Source: Parelaphostrongylus tenuis
Lineage: Eukaryota > Nematoda > Chromadorea > Rhabditida > Metastrongylidae
Length of the DNA stretch: 64,000 bases
Direction: 5' to 3'
NCBI GenBank assembly: GCA_019055375.1
Contig: JAHQIW010004637.1
Coordinates: 1-64,000 of the forward strand
Below the pieces are notes generated by a model. It saw only the letters and a program-made list of their open reading frames with translations. It made no database searches and was not told the DNA's origin. A program made the translations under genes and the position numbers. Shown here one piece after another: positions 37,763 to 47,561 of this stretch (its first letter is position 1; every line of letters begins with the position of its first letter).

Positions 37763-38015
37763 ATTCCTCTAATAAAATTAAGTGGTACACAAAGAAGTCA
37801 ACCTCTGGAGGGAATTTAACCCGCTTTTCACCTTCATAGAGGGTGCGTGCTACCAACAAAGCCACCGCTCTATCATATCGAAGAAAAAGTGGTCGAAGAG
37901 CGACGGCCTTATTGATGCAGTAGTAACACGCGCCTCAGGTAATGGTAAAACAACGATCATCTTCCGCCTGAGGTTCACATATTTGCGCACTACTCAATCT
38001 TCTCAAATGAATATT
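37763..38015. repeat. tRNA-like foldback (GGTGTAGTGGTA family)
   Basis: Left AATTAAGTGGTACACAAAGA mirrors the right ATTTGCGCACTACTCAATCT. Each arm carries a tRNA-like unit, degenerate B boxes at about 37810 and 37960. Confidence 0.65.
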
Positions 38016-38118
38016 ACTTTTCTTTTGAATATGGCCATACAGAACATGATATTCTGTCGTAGAGTTAAAGCGTGCAGCACTGATTGATCTCCGAAGTCCA
38101 GTCCCAAGCATAGGATTT

Positions 38119-38845
38119 TATTAACCGATTGACTTCTGCAGACCCAAACTGGGCGTGTCAACTGGCAAAGGCTTTCACCGCCAGCATGGAAACGGATCCA
38201 CACCCTCTTCCCTCTGCGACTCTAACTTCAGCTTTCCAATCAGTGTTTGTCTCACCCCTCGCTGCCACTTGGCACCCGTCTATCGGTAAGAAGGTTGCTG
38301 GTTCGATCCCCTACCACAACACTTCACTGTGGTTGGTTAATGTTATCTTGTCGTTTCCACTACAGTATCCTCGAATCGATGAAACACCAGATCACAGCAT
38401 ATCTCATATGTTAACACCGTAACACAAGCGATCAATGTATATAATTCATTATGTCCATTTAAACAACAATCTGCAACTTATGCAACACATTATATTTACA
38501 CAGAACATAACATGTTGACAAATAAATTACATACATTGATCGCTTGTGTTACGGTACTACCATATGAAACATGTAGTGATTTGGTGTGTAGGTGATTCGA
38601 GCATATTGCATTGAAAACAAGATGATATCACCAGAAAGCGTGTTGTGGTAGGGGATCGAACCAGCAACCCTATCCCCGATGGACGGGTGCGGAGTGGCAG
38701 AAAGGGGTGAGAAAGGCAGCGATTATCACGCTGGGGTTAGAGTCGCATAGGGAGAAAAACTGTGAAGCCGTTCCCAAGCTGGCGGTGAAACTCTGCGCCA
38801 GCTGGACACGCTCAGTTTGGGTCCGACGAAGTCAACCGGTTAAAC
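38119..38845. repeat. Large foldback element
   Basis: TTAACCGATTGACTTC, then ACCCAAACTG, GGCGTGTC and CACCGCCAGC are mirrored by GCTGGCGGTG, GACACGCTCAGTTTGGGT and GAAGTCAACCGGTTAA. Towards the middle, GGTTCGATCCCCTACCACAA mirrors TTGTGGTAGGGGATCGAACC. The centre is ACACAAGCGATCAATGTAT and its inverse. A single arm recurs at 50640-50790. Confidence 0.85.
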
Positions 38846-39074
38846 ACCGTAGAGATGGTTGTTTACATTTTCTGTGATATAATAACTTACTATGGCCTAA
38901 TGGTTCTATAAAATCTGGGATTCTGTTCCCCTTAGGCAAGTCCGAATCAGAACGCTGACACCCTGAAGGACAGAAAGCTTGGTGAGCTCGGGGAGCGCGT
39001 TGAACCAGACTACTACTCTAAATTTTCACAGATAAGGGCGGCTCACAAACAAGAGCGATATATGCTGGAATTAT

Positions 39075-39091
39075 TATATATATATATATAA

Positions 39092-39125
<34 letters not shown>
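39075..39125. repeat. (TA)n microsatellite
   Basis: About 50 bp of alternating TA with two phase breaks, immediately left of a hammerhead-family fragment. Confidence 0.9.
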
Positions 39126-39126
<1 letters not shown>

Positions 39127-39129
39127 ACA

Positions 39130-39600
39130 GTGGTCTCATGCAAATTGCACTGTATAAGTGTCATAAAAGACCTCAAGAAAGGCTTAAAATGTGCTTCCAG
39201 GATGTACTAATCTTGAGCGAAAGTCTTAAAAACAGTCGAGATATAAAGTTATTATTGAATATAGCAACCTTGAGCAGTCGACTGTTAATTACTGCAATGT
39301 TCGATGATCAACTCAATGGATATGCTGTGATATATTCGCGAGTGAAGTGAATGTTCACTTTACACGCGTTGTAACATGTTCGTCGACGATCCTTCATGTA
39401 ATAGGGTTCTTCACCAAGAGAGATTGGCTCTGACGAAAGGCATTGTGCAATTGATAAGGTTGCAAGGCCGAAACACGTGTATTGCACTGTATAAGTGCCA
39501 TAACAGACCTCATAATAGGCTTGAAATATGCTCTTAGGATCTATTATTTCAAGCGAGGTCTTGATGAACAATCGAATAAAAAAGTATACTAGTTGATAAT
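39130..39600 (+). repeat. Two fragments of hammerhead-bearing repeat
   Basis: Both 39143-39200 and 39482-39545 contain TTGCACTGTATAAGTG, then AGACCTCA and AGGCTT(G/A)AAAT. The second is preceded by a degenerate hammerhead (39445-39487). The first lacks the ribozyme. Confidence 0.65.
39445..39487 (+). ncRNA. Degenerate hammerhead ribozyme
   Basis: GTGCAA and TTGCAC form a perfect 6-bp stem I. Stem II is GGTT/GGCC with a GCAA loop, and GAAAC ACGT GTA closes the core as in the intact copies. The CUGANGA box reads TTGATAA, with two invariant positions changed (C3 to U, G8 to A). Cleavage is not expected. Confidence 0.65.
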
Positions 39601-40874
39601 ACAACGCGTGTTGTCAAGGCTGCTATCTGAGAATTTTCTCTTCTCTGTAAATGTTGTAGATTGCTCGAAGAGACGATTCTTCATCCGATCTTTGAGGTAG
39701 CCGAGCGAAGGTGTCCTCAAAGAGAGTTGAGAGGAGAAGAGAAGGGTCAAGGGGCAAACCTTACTTCTGGTAAGTTGCGCCACTATTCGCTGCGTTACCC
39801 CCTCCCCACTGTTTATTGCTAGATACAAATTCATCTATTCTTTCAAAACAAAACAATAGTACTTCAGAATTACGACTTTTCTCGCTTATGCTGAGATATA
39901 GCCGTAGTATCCAAGTAGAATTTGTCGTCAGCTTTCGTGTCTCTAGCAGTGTGGCGATGAAACAGAAGGTGCAATATTCGGGCAATACTACATGATGATA
40001 TTCTCAAAATCGTCGCTGCTATACTGAACGCTGATTCTCTCGATTTCCCAAGTATCTTGAACCTTAGCTTTGTTGGCTTTCTACGAAACCTCAAGAATTA
40101 CAGTCGACAGAAATCTATATTTAAAAATTTTCCTCAGTTTCGAAGCCCCCAGTTCGGAAAGGAAAAAAGCACTGTTCTTAGCAGAATAAGACAAATCCAA
40201 TCAAAATTTACAACTATCAGTATGGTCCAATTAAATGATGACTAGAGTCATCATTTATTCACTTCTACTGGAACATACTATATTCCACTTAACTAAAAAA
40301 GAATCTTCCTCAATGGTGTTCATGACCGTGCTCGTGACCGTGCTCGTGACCGTGTTCATGTTTAGCACGGTATTTGTACTTCAGCCTATACTCTTCCGGT
40401 ACGACAAATTCATACACCCATACGGCGCTCTAAAAGATAGACTAATCTAAAACTTCTGAGAATATGAAGTTGTTAACTAATCTTAAGTCTTCTCATAAAT
40501 TTTGGCACTGAGCAATCAACACCAATTTTTTTTATCACAATCAATTGAGATTGCTCAAACGCTACTTGAAGTATGCGCCATCAGCCAAAACACGTTTCTG
40601 CTATCTCTCACGCAACAAGTCAAAATTGCGCTCATAGAACTCGTCATCCTTCGACTCAGAGAAAGTTCTCAATCCTCTATGCAAATTACTGATGTCTCAA
40701 AGTTTTGATGAGGGAGTGCTCCAGGAATCGAAAGAGGTGATAGTCAGATGTCAACAGGTCAGGTGCATGGCGGATTACCCAGCAACTCCCAGTCCAGTTC
40801 GGCCAACTTCCCCTTCGTCAATTTGGCTACAAGCAGTCTTGCTTTATTGAAAAAAGTACCTTTTAGCTATGAAA
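39601..40874. other. No gene recognised
   Basis: AT-rich sequence with short overlapping frames in both directions and no repeat recognised apart from a small tandem at 40321. Confidence 0.4.
40321..40358 (+). repeat. 12-bp tandem repeat, three units
   Basis: The unit CATGACCGTGCT/CGTGACCGTGCT repeats three times with small changes. Confidence 0.8.
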
Positions 40875-41637
40875 GGACAAATTAAAAATCGACCTCATTT
40901 GCTGGATAGCAACTTTTTGTAGGAGTGTTAGTAGCTATTCAAAAGCTAAGATTTCGGCTACAGTCTTATGTCGCCGGTTCTTCAAAACACCCTTATGTAA
41001 CGCTGTAAGATCCAAGATAACACTAGCCTCAGACGTGGCTACTTCACGCCGAACAGAATCTTACTTTGGACTATTATTAATCATTCGATAGTGTAACGCC
41101 TACTGATTTCGACGCTGTGCTGATATCCTGAAGAACCCTTTTCTTTGCAACGCAGTAGGTAAAATAAGTTGAATTTGGATGTTTGATCAAGGTTGTCTTT
41201 TGCTAATTGACGTGCCACTGGGTAAGGTGGCCAAGTGCGTTGAGGCGATGATCGATCGATCGCCCCTGGACCGCTCTTACGACATCGCGTCAGCGGCAGG
41301 TGAATTAGCCAAAGACCATCTTGGTCGTACATGCAAATTCAACTTATTTTACCTCCTGTGCTGCAGAGAAACGGTCTTTTCAATATATAAGCACAGTGTT
41401 GGAAACAGTAACTATTACGCTATCGAATGACTACTAATAGTCTAGAGAAAAAGCTCTGTCCAACGAAAAATATGCGCATCTGCAACGCAAGGAAATTTCT
41501 TCTGTAAACACGTCAAAAAAGGCTTTTTCGAAAACCGGCGAAGTGAGGTTGTAGTGGGAAATCTCAGCTTTCGAACAGTTACTAACACTCTTACGAAAAG
41601 TTCCTGTCCAGTGAATGAGGTTGGTTTTCCATTGTCT
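40875..41637. repeat. Large foldback element (CATTCGAAAGC family)
   Basis: Left GACAAATTAAAAATCGACCT with CATTTGCTGGAT is mirrored by GTCCAGTGAATGAGG and TTGGTTTTCCATTGTC. The palindrome is near-continuous: the minus-strand frame at 41332-41081 and the plus-strand frame at 41179-41430 translate to similar 83-residue strings, the signature of mirrored arms and not of genes. Confidence 0.85.
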
Positions 41638-41925
41638 CCCTGCAACCGAAAAGTACCGAAAACTTATGAGAAGACCCAATTTCAATACATGACCGATTAA
41701 AACAAACCTGAATGGAGATTATTAGAAGTACTACGCGAAAAACAAGTTTTGTAATTTGCCCGTAGGGAGACCGAGACCAAACGTCAGTTTTAGTGTTCTA
41801 AAACAAAACTGCATGGATACGAGCAACAAAACTAAAGTGTGATAACCAGTTAGGAAATTAATAAAATATGTTGTCGGTAGGAATTCTTCATTTGAGCGCT
41901 TTTTTTTTGAAAGGGTTACGACGTC

Positions 41926-42415
41926 AAATATATATCCAAGAATGTTGAGAGATATGCAAAATTTTGAGCTTCTAATAGAACGGGAGTGGAACTGCCGTTT
42001 CACTTTTTCGCTGTGTGTGTGGTAACCACTGCACTATCAAAGCCCCTGCCTTGCTATCACTTTTTCTGCGATGAAAGGTCTCGATTCTGTTAGCAATCCG
42101 CCATCAACGGTTTCGTCTGGTAGCCACATACTGGCACTGAACCCCGTTACGCTGATAACTATTGTATATATGTTCTGAAAAGGATTCGTTCTGTTTAACT
42201 GCTTAGCTGTCAGTAGCAACTGGGTTCAACATCTTTATGTGCTTCGCATGTCATGCCGTTAACGGTTGGTCGCCAACGGAATCGATAACTTATGTCGCAG
42301 AAAGACTGGTAGCAGAACAGGAGCCACGATAGTGCAGTGCTTAGTGTGAGCTCCGGAAAGGGTGAGACGCGAGTTCAGCTCCCGCGTGAGGCTCAAAGAT
42401 TCACAACCAACAATC
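41926..42415. repeat. tRNA-like foldback element
   Basis: Left AAATATATATCCAAGAATGT and GATATGCAAAATTTTGAG are mirrored by CTCAAAGATTCACAACCAAC. tRNA-like units face each other (minus at about 41970-42050, plus at 42320-42395 with GAGTTCAGCTCCCGCGTGAG). It is related to 3459-3895. Confidence 0.65.
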
Positions 42416-42472
42416 AGCTAGAACTTAAAGAATACAAGTAGAAATTAACCGAAAGAGAAAGAAATATAAACT

Positions 42473-42636
42473 AACTATCTTGTTGTAGACAGCGTATGTC
42501 TCCCTTTTCGCGCGTCCGAACAGAAACATCTCAGGCATTCCGTTGATACTGTCCCATTTGCCCTCACTTGCCAGTCGATTCACTTCTTTCCAAATCGCAT
42601 GCGGATCCCTCAATAACCCTTCTTCATCGCGAGATA
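42473..42636 (-). CDS. Orphan coding exon, unknown protein
   Basis: The minus-strand frame reads RDEEGLLRDPHAIWKEVNRL, then ASEGKWDSINGMPEMFLFGR and AKRETYAVYNKI, and ends at a good donor (GTTAGT at 42472). Composition is that of a globular protein and unlike the SINE and foldback translations around it. A SINE (42637-42935) with a 16-bp target duplication splits it from what lies upstream. Across the repaired junction the frame stays open back to an ATG in a small tandem repeat. No acceptor is obvious. No partner exon was found, so it may be a gene relic. Confidence 0.45.
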
Positions 42637-42935
42637 AAAAAAGGATAAAGCTCTCGGCGTTGATCAATCCCTGAGGGATGCGCCATGCATTCGAATTCAA
42701 TTTTTAACTTCGTTTGAGGTGACTGAATGCATATCTGGCCTTTACAATGACTCGTGGAGGCCTCCCGCTGAACCGAGTCAGTGCTGCTTATCCTCCCAGA
42801 CAAGTCTGAGACCTGTCTGGTACCAATTTACCGACCCCGGAGGGATGGATGGCTTGGTGAGCCATGAGCGCGAGATCGAAGCACTGACCTAGTGTGCGAC
42901 GCAGGGCACCTCTAACCACTGCGCCACATGCGCTC
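42637..42935 (-). mobile_element. SINE with 16-bp target-site duplication
   Basis: Head, body and tail are complete. The target duplication TCTTCATCGCGAGATA is present at 42621-42636 and 42936-42951, direct evidence of retrotransposition by target-primed reverse transcription. The tail on the minus strand ends CTTTATCCTTTTTT. Confidence 0.93.
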
Positions 42936-43097
42936 TCTTCATCGCGAGATATAAGTAAAAAAATCATTGCGAGATATAAGTAAAAAAAATGATACTCGTT
43001 CAGGAAAAGACAAACAACACAACTATTCGTTCAAGAAAAGTGTCATTTCAAACGAAGCTAGACTCTTCAACGACCACATGGTACGTTTCGTACCAAG

Positions 43098-43545
43098 TTG
43101 CGCGACTCAAATGTCACTCAGCTACTGTAATGGCAGCGTCGTGCCTCGTGGGGAAGCAGACATAGACAGCCAGACATGCATGTACAGGCATGCAGACGCT
43201 GTCTGCCCGCTCAAGCGATGGCGCGACGCCGCTTGCCTGAACTTCGTATGGCGTAATAATAGCACAAGAGTAAACTCGATTCACCATTGCAAACGGTGTC
43301 AGAGTAGTAGATAGTTGGTAACAATAAAAGCATGAAGCTCTCGGCGGCGACCAATCCCTGAGAGATTTGCCACGCACACAACTTCATTATGCCTTTGAGG
43401 ACCACCGCCGACAGGCAGGCGACGTCGCGCCATCGCTTGAGCAGCCGTCAAGCATCGGGATGTCTGTGCGTGCTGTCTACGCCTGCTTTACCACGAGACG
43501 CGACGTCGCCAACACAGTAGCTAAGTGACATTTGACGTAGCGTGG
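43098..43545. repeat. Foldback element nested in a SINE-like sequence
   Basis: AAATGTCACTCAGCTACTGT mirrors ACAGTAGCTAAGTGACATTT. GCTCAAGCGATGGCGCGACG near 43210 mirrors CGTCGCGCCATCGCTTGAGC near 43422. SINE tail sequence occupies the centre (43330-43400). Confidence 0.75.
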
Positions 43546-43800
43546 CTTGGTACGACACGAACCGTGTGGTTGTTGGAGGTTTATGCGCCAACTGAGGTGA
43601 GTGAAAGCATATTTGGCCATTAAAATAGCTCGCGGTGGCCACCGATGTAACAAGTCAGTGCTGCTAATTTCACAGAGAAGTCTAGTGTCACTTCGCCAAG
43701 CTCGAAGATATGAAGGGTTTGGTAAGCCCTTAACGTGAAATCGAACCATGGACACGTGTGTGTCGCAGAGCATCTTTAATCACTGCACCAGATGCGTCCT
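43330..43800 (-). mobile_element. Diverged SINE, interrupted
   Basis: Tail part AAGCTCTCGGCGGCGACCAA (43336) and head part (43570-43799, ending CACTGCACCAGATGCG) are in the same order as other copies but separated by the right arm of the foldback. Body sequence is only moderately conserved. Confidence 0.65.
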
Positions 43801-44560
43801 TGTACTTCTAGCTAGAAAATCAACGGCGCTTAACCTGGCTAATCCAACGGAACTTAGAGGAGAAAGTTACGATATGATGTCAATAAGCGAGATCTAGCAT
43901 ATACTCACTTTCTCTCATTAATTTCTCCATTACCTTCGTATTCCTCCCAGATGTTTTACCGCCTCATCATGGCTGGGAAGTGTTCCTGAGTGTCGGAGTG
44001 CGAAGGACAGCAGGAGGTTCAACACCCCAGCCGGGCCACTCAAGTTGAAAACGAGTTCGACGTATCCACTAGGAAAGCCTAGCTAAGAGTAAACTGCACC
44101 AGGAATGACCGCCGTCTTGGCAACTACTAGTCGAAGGTGGTAATCTCCCTCTTATCCACAACGGCCGGAGACTGCTTTAATGTTGTAACGACCTGAGGAA
44201 GCTCTAGTTAGGCTCACCTCGGGACTCCAGGGAACAAAACGGCTAAACCAGCACAGTTTCCCTGTGCTGGGCTCACATTATCAGTGAAGACGGGCCGTCT
44301 AAATATCGAAGTACTTTCGCATTAAATGCATAACTTGATAAAACTACGCCGGTATCAAGTAGCACTCCTTTGAACATCTGAACGTATTGCTCAAATATTT
44401 ACCGTTTCCAACTAATTTATATGCCCCATTACCATTCTACATAGAAAATTAAGCAACTTAATGTCTAACCCTTTCGGGACCGTGAGCCCACCTCTTCTGC
44501 ATGTCTAACCCCTAACGTGGGAACGCACTGAATATGAATAATTGTATTAATTCCATTGTA
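43801..44560. other. Unassigned, locally GC-rich block
   Basis: 43960-44300 is richer in G and C than its surroundings, without a reading frame or recognised repeat. It includes CAGCACAGTTTCCCTGTGCTG, a 9-bp hairpin. It might be the 5' untranslated part of a LINE, but I cannot show this. The rest is AT-rich. Confidence 0.35.
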
Positions 44561-44719
44561 ATATGGTTATTATTTTCCTATCTTATACTACATGTAAATA
44601 TATTATGTTGTTATAAGTTGGAAAATAACAACAATATAATTGAAGTAATACATTATGCCTGATAATCATTATTTGAGCCACGCATGTCAGTGGTCTGTCA
44701 ATGAGGACTGACTTATAGA

Positions 44720-44762
44720 GCCCGATACACGTGTTTCGATCTTGTGATCTCGTCAGTCGGGC
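44720..44762 (-). ncRNA. Type-I hammerhead ribozyme, consensus core
   Basis: The minus strand reads stem I GCCCGA, core CTGACGA, stem II GATC-ACAA-GATC, core GAAA, a 2-bp stem III with loop ACGT (AC-ACGT-GT), cleavage triplet GTA and closing stem I TCGGGC. All invariant positions are present (position 7 may be any base). Short stem III of this kind is typical of hammerheads in Penelope-like elements and retrozymes. Confidence 0.85.
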
Positions 44763-45143
44763 AGTTACCCTTTCTCGTCTTTTGCTAATCTCTGTGGGTG
44801 CTCCAGTCCCCACAATAAGAGTTAGCGACGACGTACGTTTTACACTCTATGTCCAGTGAAGAACTCACCAAACACAGAGTGTTGTACACTCAAATGCTCG
44901 TGGTTAGTATATTTCATTGACAGACCACTGACATGCGTGGCTCAAATAATGATTATCAGGCATATTGAAATTTGAGCTGTGGTCTTAAGAAAACATTCGA
45001 AATGAAAGATATGTCATATTAATTATAAGTGTGTTTGTTGAGTTCTTCACTGGACATAGAGTGTAAAACGTACGTTGTCGCTAACTCTTAGTTTGGGGAC
45101 TGGAGCACCCACAGAGATTAGCAAAAGACGAGAAAGGGCAACT

Positions 45144-45186
45144 GCCCGACTGATGAGATCGCAAGATCGAAACACGTGTATCGGGC
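45144..45186 (+). ncRNA. Type-I hammerhead ribozyme, consensus core
   Basis: Stem I GCCCGA (45144-45149) with TCGGGC (45181-45186), core CTGATGA (45150-45156), stem II GATC/GATC with a GCAA tetraloop, GAAA (45169-45172), a two-pair stem III with loop ACGT and triplet GTA ending 45180, where cleavage is predicted. It has no mismatch in any stem or in the invariant core, and is the best copy in the window. Confidence 0.88.
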
Positions 45187-45660
45187 TCTATAAGTCAGCC
45201 CTCATTGACAGACTGACATGCGTGGCTCAAATAATGATTATCAGGCATATTAAAATTTGAGCTGTGGTTTTAAGAAAACACTCGAAATGAAAGATAAGAA
45301 GTAATACATAGTTACACAAATACGTCCTCAAGCTAGGAGTTAGAGATGGACGTGCGTTCACAGTACCGGAAGAGTTAAAGTTACTATGGAACTATGACGA
45401 TAGTACTCACTTCCTTCGACAGAACAATGCTACCATGGGAGAACTTCAAATCCAACAAATCCTAGGGAACTCACTCGGCTTTTGTCGACATTCGACGGCA
45501 TGCGATTCGCATCAGAACCCGGGGGAGACTCGACATCCGGGCACCTAAAAAATATAGGTAATATTCACAGAAAGAAAACAATCCTATCTGACCACCGCAT
45601 CCGTCTTCTACGACACTTTTCAACTGAATAAAAAAACATGCAATAATCTAATAAATTTTA

Positions 45661-46013
45661 AGCCTTGGATAAGGTCTGATGTGACACTTATACATTACTA
45701 GACAGCAGCTGTTTCGCCTTTCCAGGCTCTCACTAGCGCGATGCCCTTCGGTTCAGCCGATCTCCTACAGAAGAATATACCCCTACTTATGAAGTAATCG
45801 ACGCCGAATAACAAATCACCGCAAGTCAAGTGATAAAATCCCCCAACATCGCAGTGATCAACAATCAAGCTGGTGAATTGTTACTTGGCGTTTTGATTTA
45901 TAAGTAGAGTACATCAACCTGGGATCGGCTGAACCAAAGGGCATCGCAATGGAAAGGCGAAACAGCAGCTGTCTAGTAGTGCATGAGTATCATACCAGAC
46001 CTTATAAAAGGCT
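45661..46013. repeat. Foldback element related to hammerhead repeats
   Basis: AGCCTTGGATAAGGTCTGAT mirrors ACCAGACCTTATAAAAGGCT; ACTAGACAGCAGCTGTTTCG mirrors CGAAACAGCAGCTGTCTAGT; CGATGCCCTTCGGTTCAGCC mirrors its inverse near 45920. Both arms carry GGCGAAACAGC...GCTGTC, resembling GAAA, stem III and a GTC cleavage triplet. A decayed CUGANGA is at best present in one arm. The TATAAGTGTCA...CAGACCT tail matches 39482-39530. Confidence 0.7.
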
Positions 46014-46089
46014 AAAAAAAAGTTATCATCTTATCAGAAAACTCTCTTCTCCGCGAGGTCCATAAATGTAGGCAACGAGGAAAGATGCG

Positions 46090-46465
46090 ATACCCAATAT
46101 GTGGAGTACTGTGCAAAAACGTTTGCATCAGCCGGGATTCGAACCCAGATCTCAGAAAGATTGGGTATACTATAATATCGTACCACTGTAAGTGGCAGTC
46201 AGAATAGAAAGCATTATGACTGATTATCGATATTCAATGTCTGTCAACACAAGTGGGTTCCATGCCGATAGCGGCTGCTTTGCCAGACCGTCGACGCTTG
46301 GCTGTTGGCAGACAACGCGTTATAGCGTAAAAAAGAGTGCTGTGCAAAACGAGCGTCGGTAGTGCAACGGTTAGCATACGCTCCCCGGAAAGAGTGAGAT
46401 CTGGGTTCGAATCCCGGCTGACGCAAACGTTTTTGCACAGTACTCCACATAGTGGGTATACTAAT
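46090..46465. repeat. tRNA-like foldback element (GCGT family)
   Basis: ATACCCAATATGTGGAGTACTG on the left mirrors CAGTACTCCACATAGTGGGTAT on the right. The inverted ends include the 3' halves of tRNA-like sequences (GGGATTCGAACCCAGATCTC at 46134 and its inverse at 46397). The complete cloverleaf lies at 46353-46424 (acceptor GCGTCGG/CTGACGC, D arm GTGC-AACGGTTA-GCAT, T arm CTGGG-TTCGAAT-CCCGG), followed by GTTTTT. Confidence 0.82.
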
Positions 46466-46542
46466 AACACCATACCACTACAAGTGGCAGTCAAAATAGA
46501 AAGCATTATGACTGAAAGACGCGACAATGGGTTCTTTTCCGC

Positions 46543-47043
46543 TGGACGGCGCGGGATCAAAAAACCGATCCGTTTCGATGACAAGAATATTTCATAAGAG
46601 TGTTGGTAATCATTCGAAAACTTGAATCTCTCGCTAGCGCCGTACATGGGCGGTTTTTAAGAAATCCTTATATAACGCAGTAAAATCCAAAATAAAATTA
46701 TGTTTTACATCGGCCCGCCATTCTACTATTGCTTCACTGGAAGCACGAAAAGCACTTAGACGTGTGGAGAAAATCTTTAAGTATCAGAGTCAGACGTATA
46801 ATTTGGAGTTTCGAGAAACACAATGATCACTAATAGTGCGAGGAAAGAGCTTTGCTTTGCGAGAAAAACGCCGGTGTGAAACACAAATGCTTTCTTTTCT
46901 TTGAAGCGTTAATGGAAGACTTCTTAAAAAACCGGCCACGTAAGGCGCTAGCCAGAGACTTAAGCCTTCAAATAATTGCTGAAATCCTTATGAAAAAATC
47001 TTGTCAATCGAAAGGAATCGAACTTCTGATCCCGCGCCGTCTG
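46543..47043. repeat. Foldback element (CATTCGAAAGC family)
   Basis: GACGGCGCGGGATCA (46546-46560) mirrors TGATCCCGCGCCGTC at the right edge. Inner arms carry TAATCATTCGAAAACTTGAA and the mirrored CTTCAAATAATTGCTG. Its right edge touches the next foldback. Confidence 0.8.
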
Positions 47044-47044
47044 A

Positions 47045-47561
47045 CGAAATACACCCAATAATGCTGAGTGATATGCAAAACTTTGAGTCACAGGCGCCGA
47101 TCGAACCCGGCACCCTTTCCGATGGTGCATGTTAACCAACTGCACTACCGCGGCCCTTGTTTTGCCTAGCATCCTTTCTGCGTAACAAGAAGCGATTTGT
47201 CAACATCAGACCGTCAGTATTTCAGCCTGGTTAGGATGAATCGCATAAAGCGTGATAGCAGAACAGGAGCCTCGCTTGCAATTGATTAGCACTTCTGGGA
47301 TTACGAACTCAACCCTCTACGTATCCAAACCCCAGCGTGTTGAGTCCAACAATGGCGTCTATTCCCAGTGGGCCATTGTTAGACGCAGCACGCTGAGATG
47401 AGACGCCATTGCCAGGCGTAACATGCTGAGAGGTTAGACACGCAGAGGGTTGGGTCCACGGTCTCGTGATAGACACGTGTCCATAGAGAGGATGAGATGC
47501 GGGTTCGATTCCCGGCTGGTGTCCGAAGTTTTCCATACACTAAACATTTTGGATATATAGT
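47045..47561. repeat. tRNA-like foldback element abutting the previous one
   Basis: ACACCCAATAATGCTGAGTG and GATATGCAAAACTTTGAG (left) are mirrored by CCGAAGTTTTCCATACACTA and TTTTGGATATATAG (right). tRNA-like units face inward (minus 47095-47160, plus 47465-47525 with GGTTCGATTCCCGGC). A secondary palindrome (47308-47452) with CAGCGTGTTGAG and GCACGCTGAGA lies inside. Confidence 0.72.

Larger units (their letters stand above)
44645..45260. repeat. Foldback element with two opposing hammerhead ribozymes
   Basis: GCCTGATAATCATTATTTGA and AGCCACGCATGTCAG (left) are mirrored by CTGACATGCGTGGCTCAAAT and AATGATTATCAGGC (45215-45248). The arms run through the hammerheads and on to TGGGTGCTCCAGTCCCCA / TGGGGACTGGAGCACCCA and TTACACTCTATGTCCAGTGA and its inverse. 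A third copy of the distal end is at 44926-44980. Confidence 0.88.

Noticed and set aside
46353..46424. Functional tRNA-Ser gene
   Set aside because: Wrong loop size, C33 in place of U33, embedded in a foldback, and many similar copies; treated as tRNA-like repeat.
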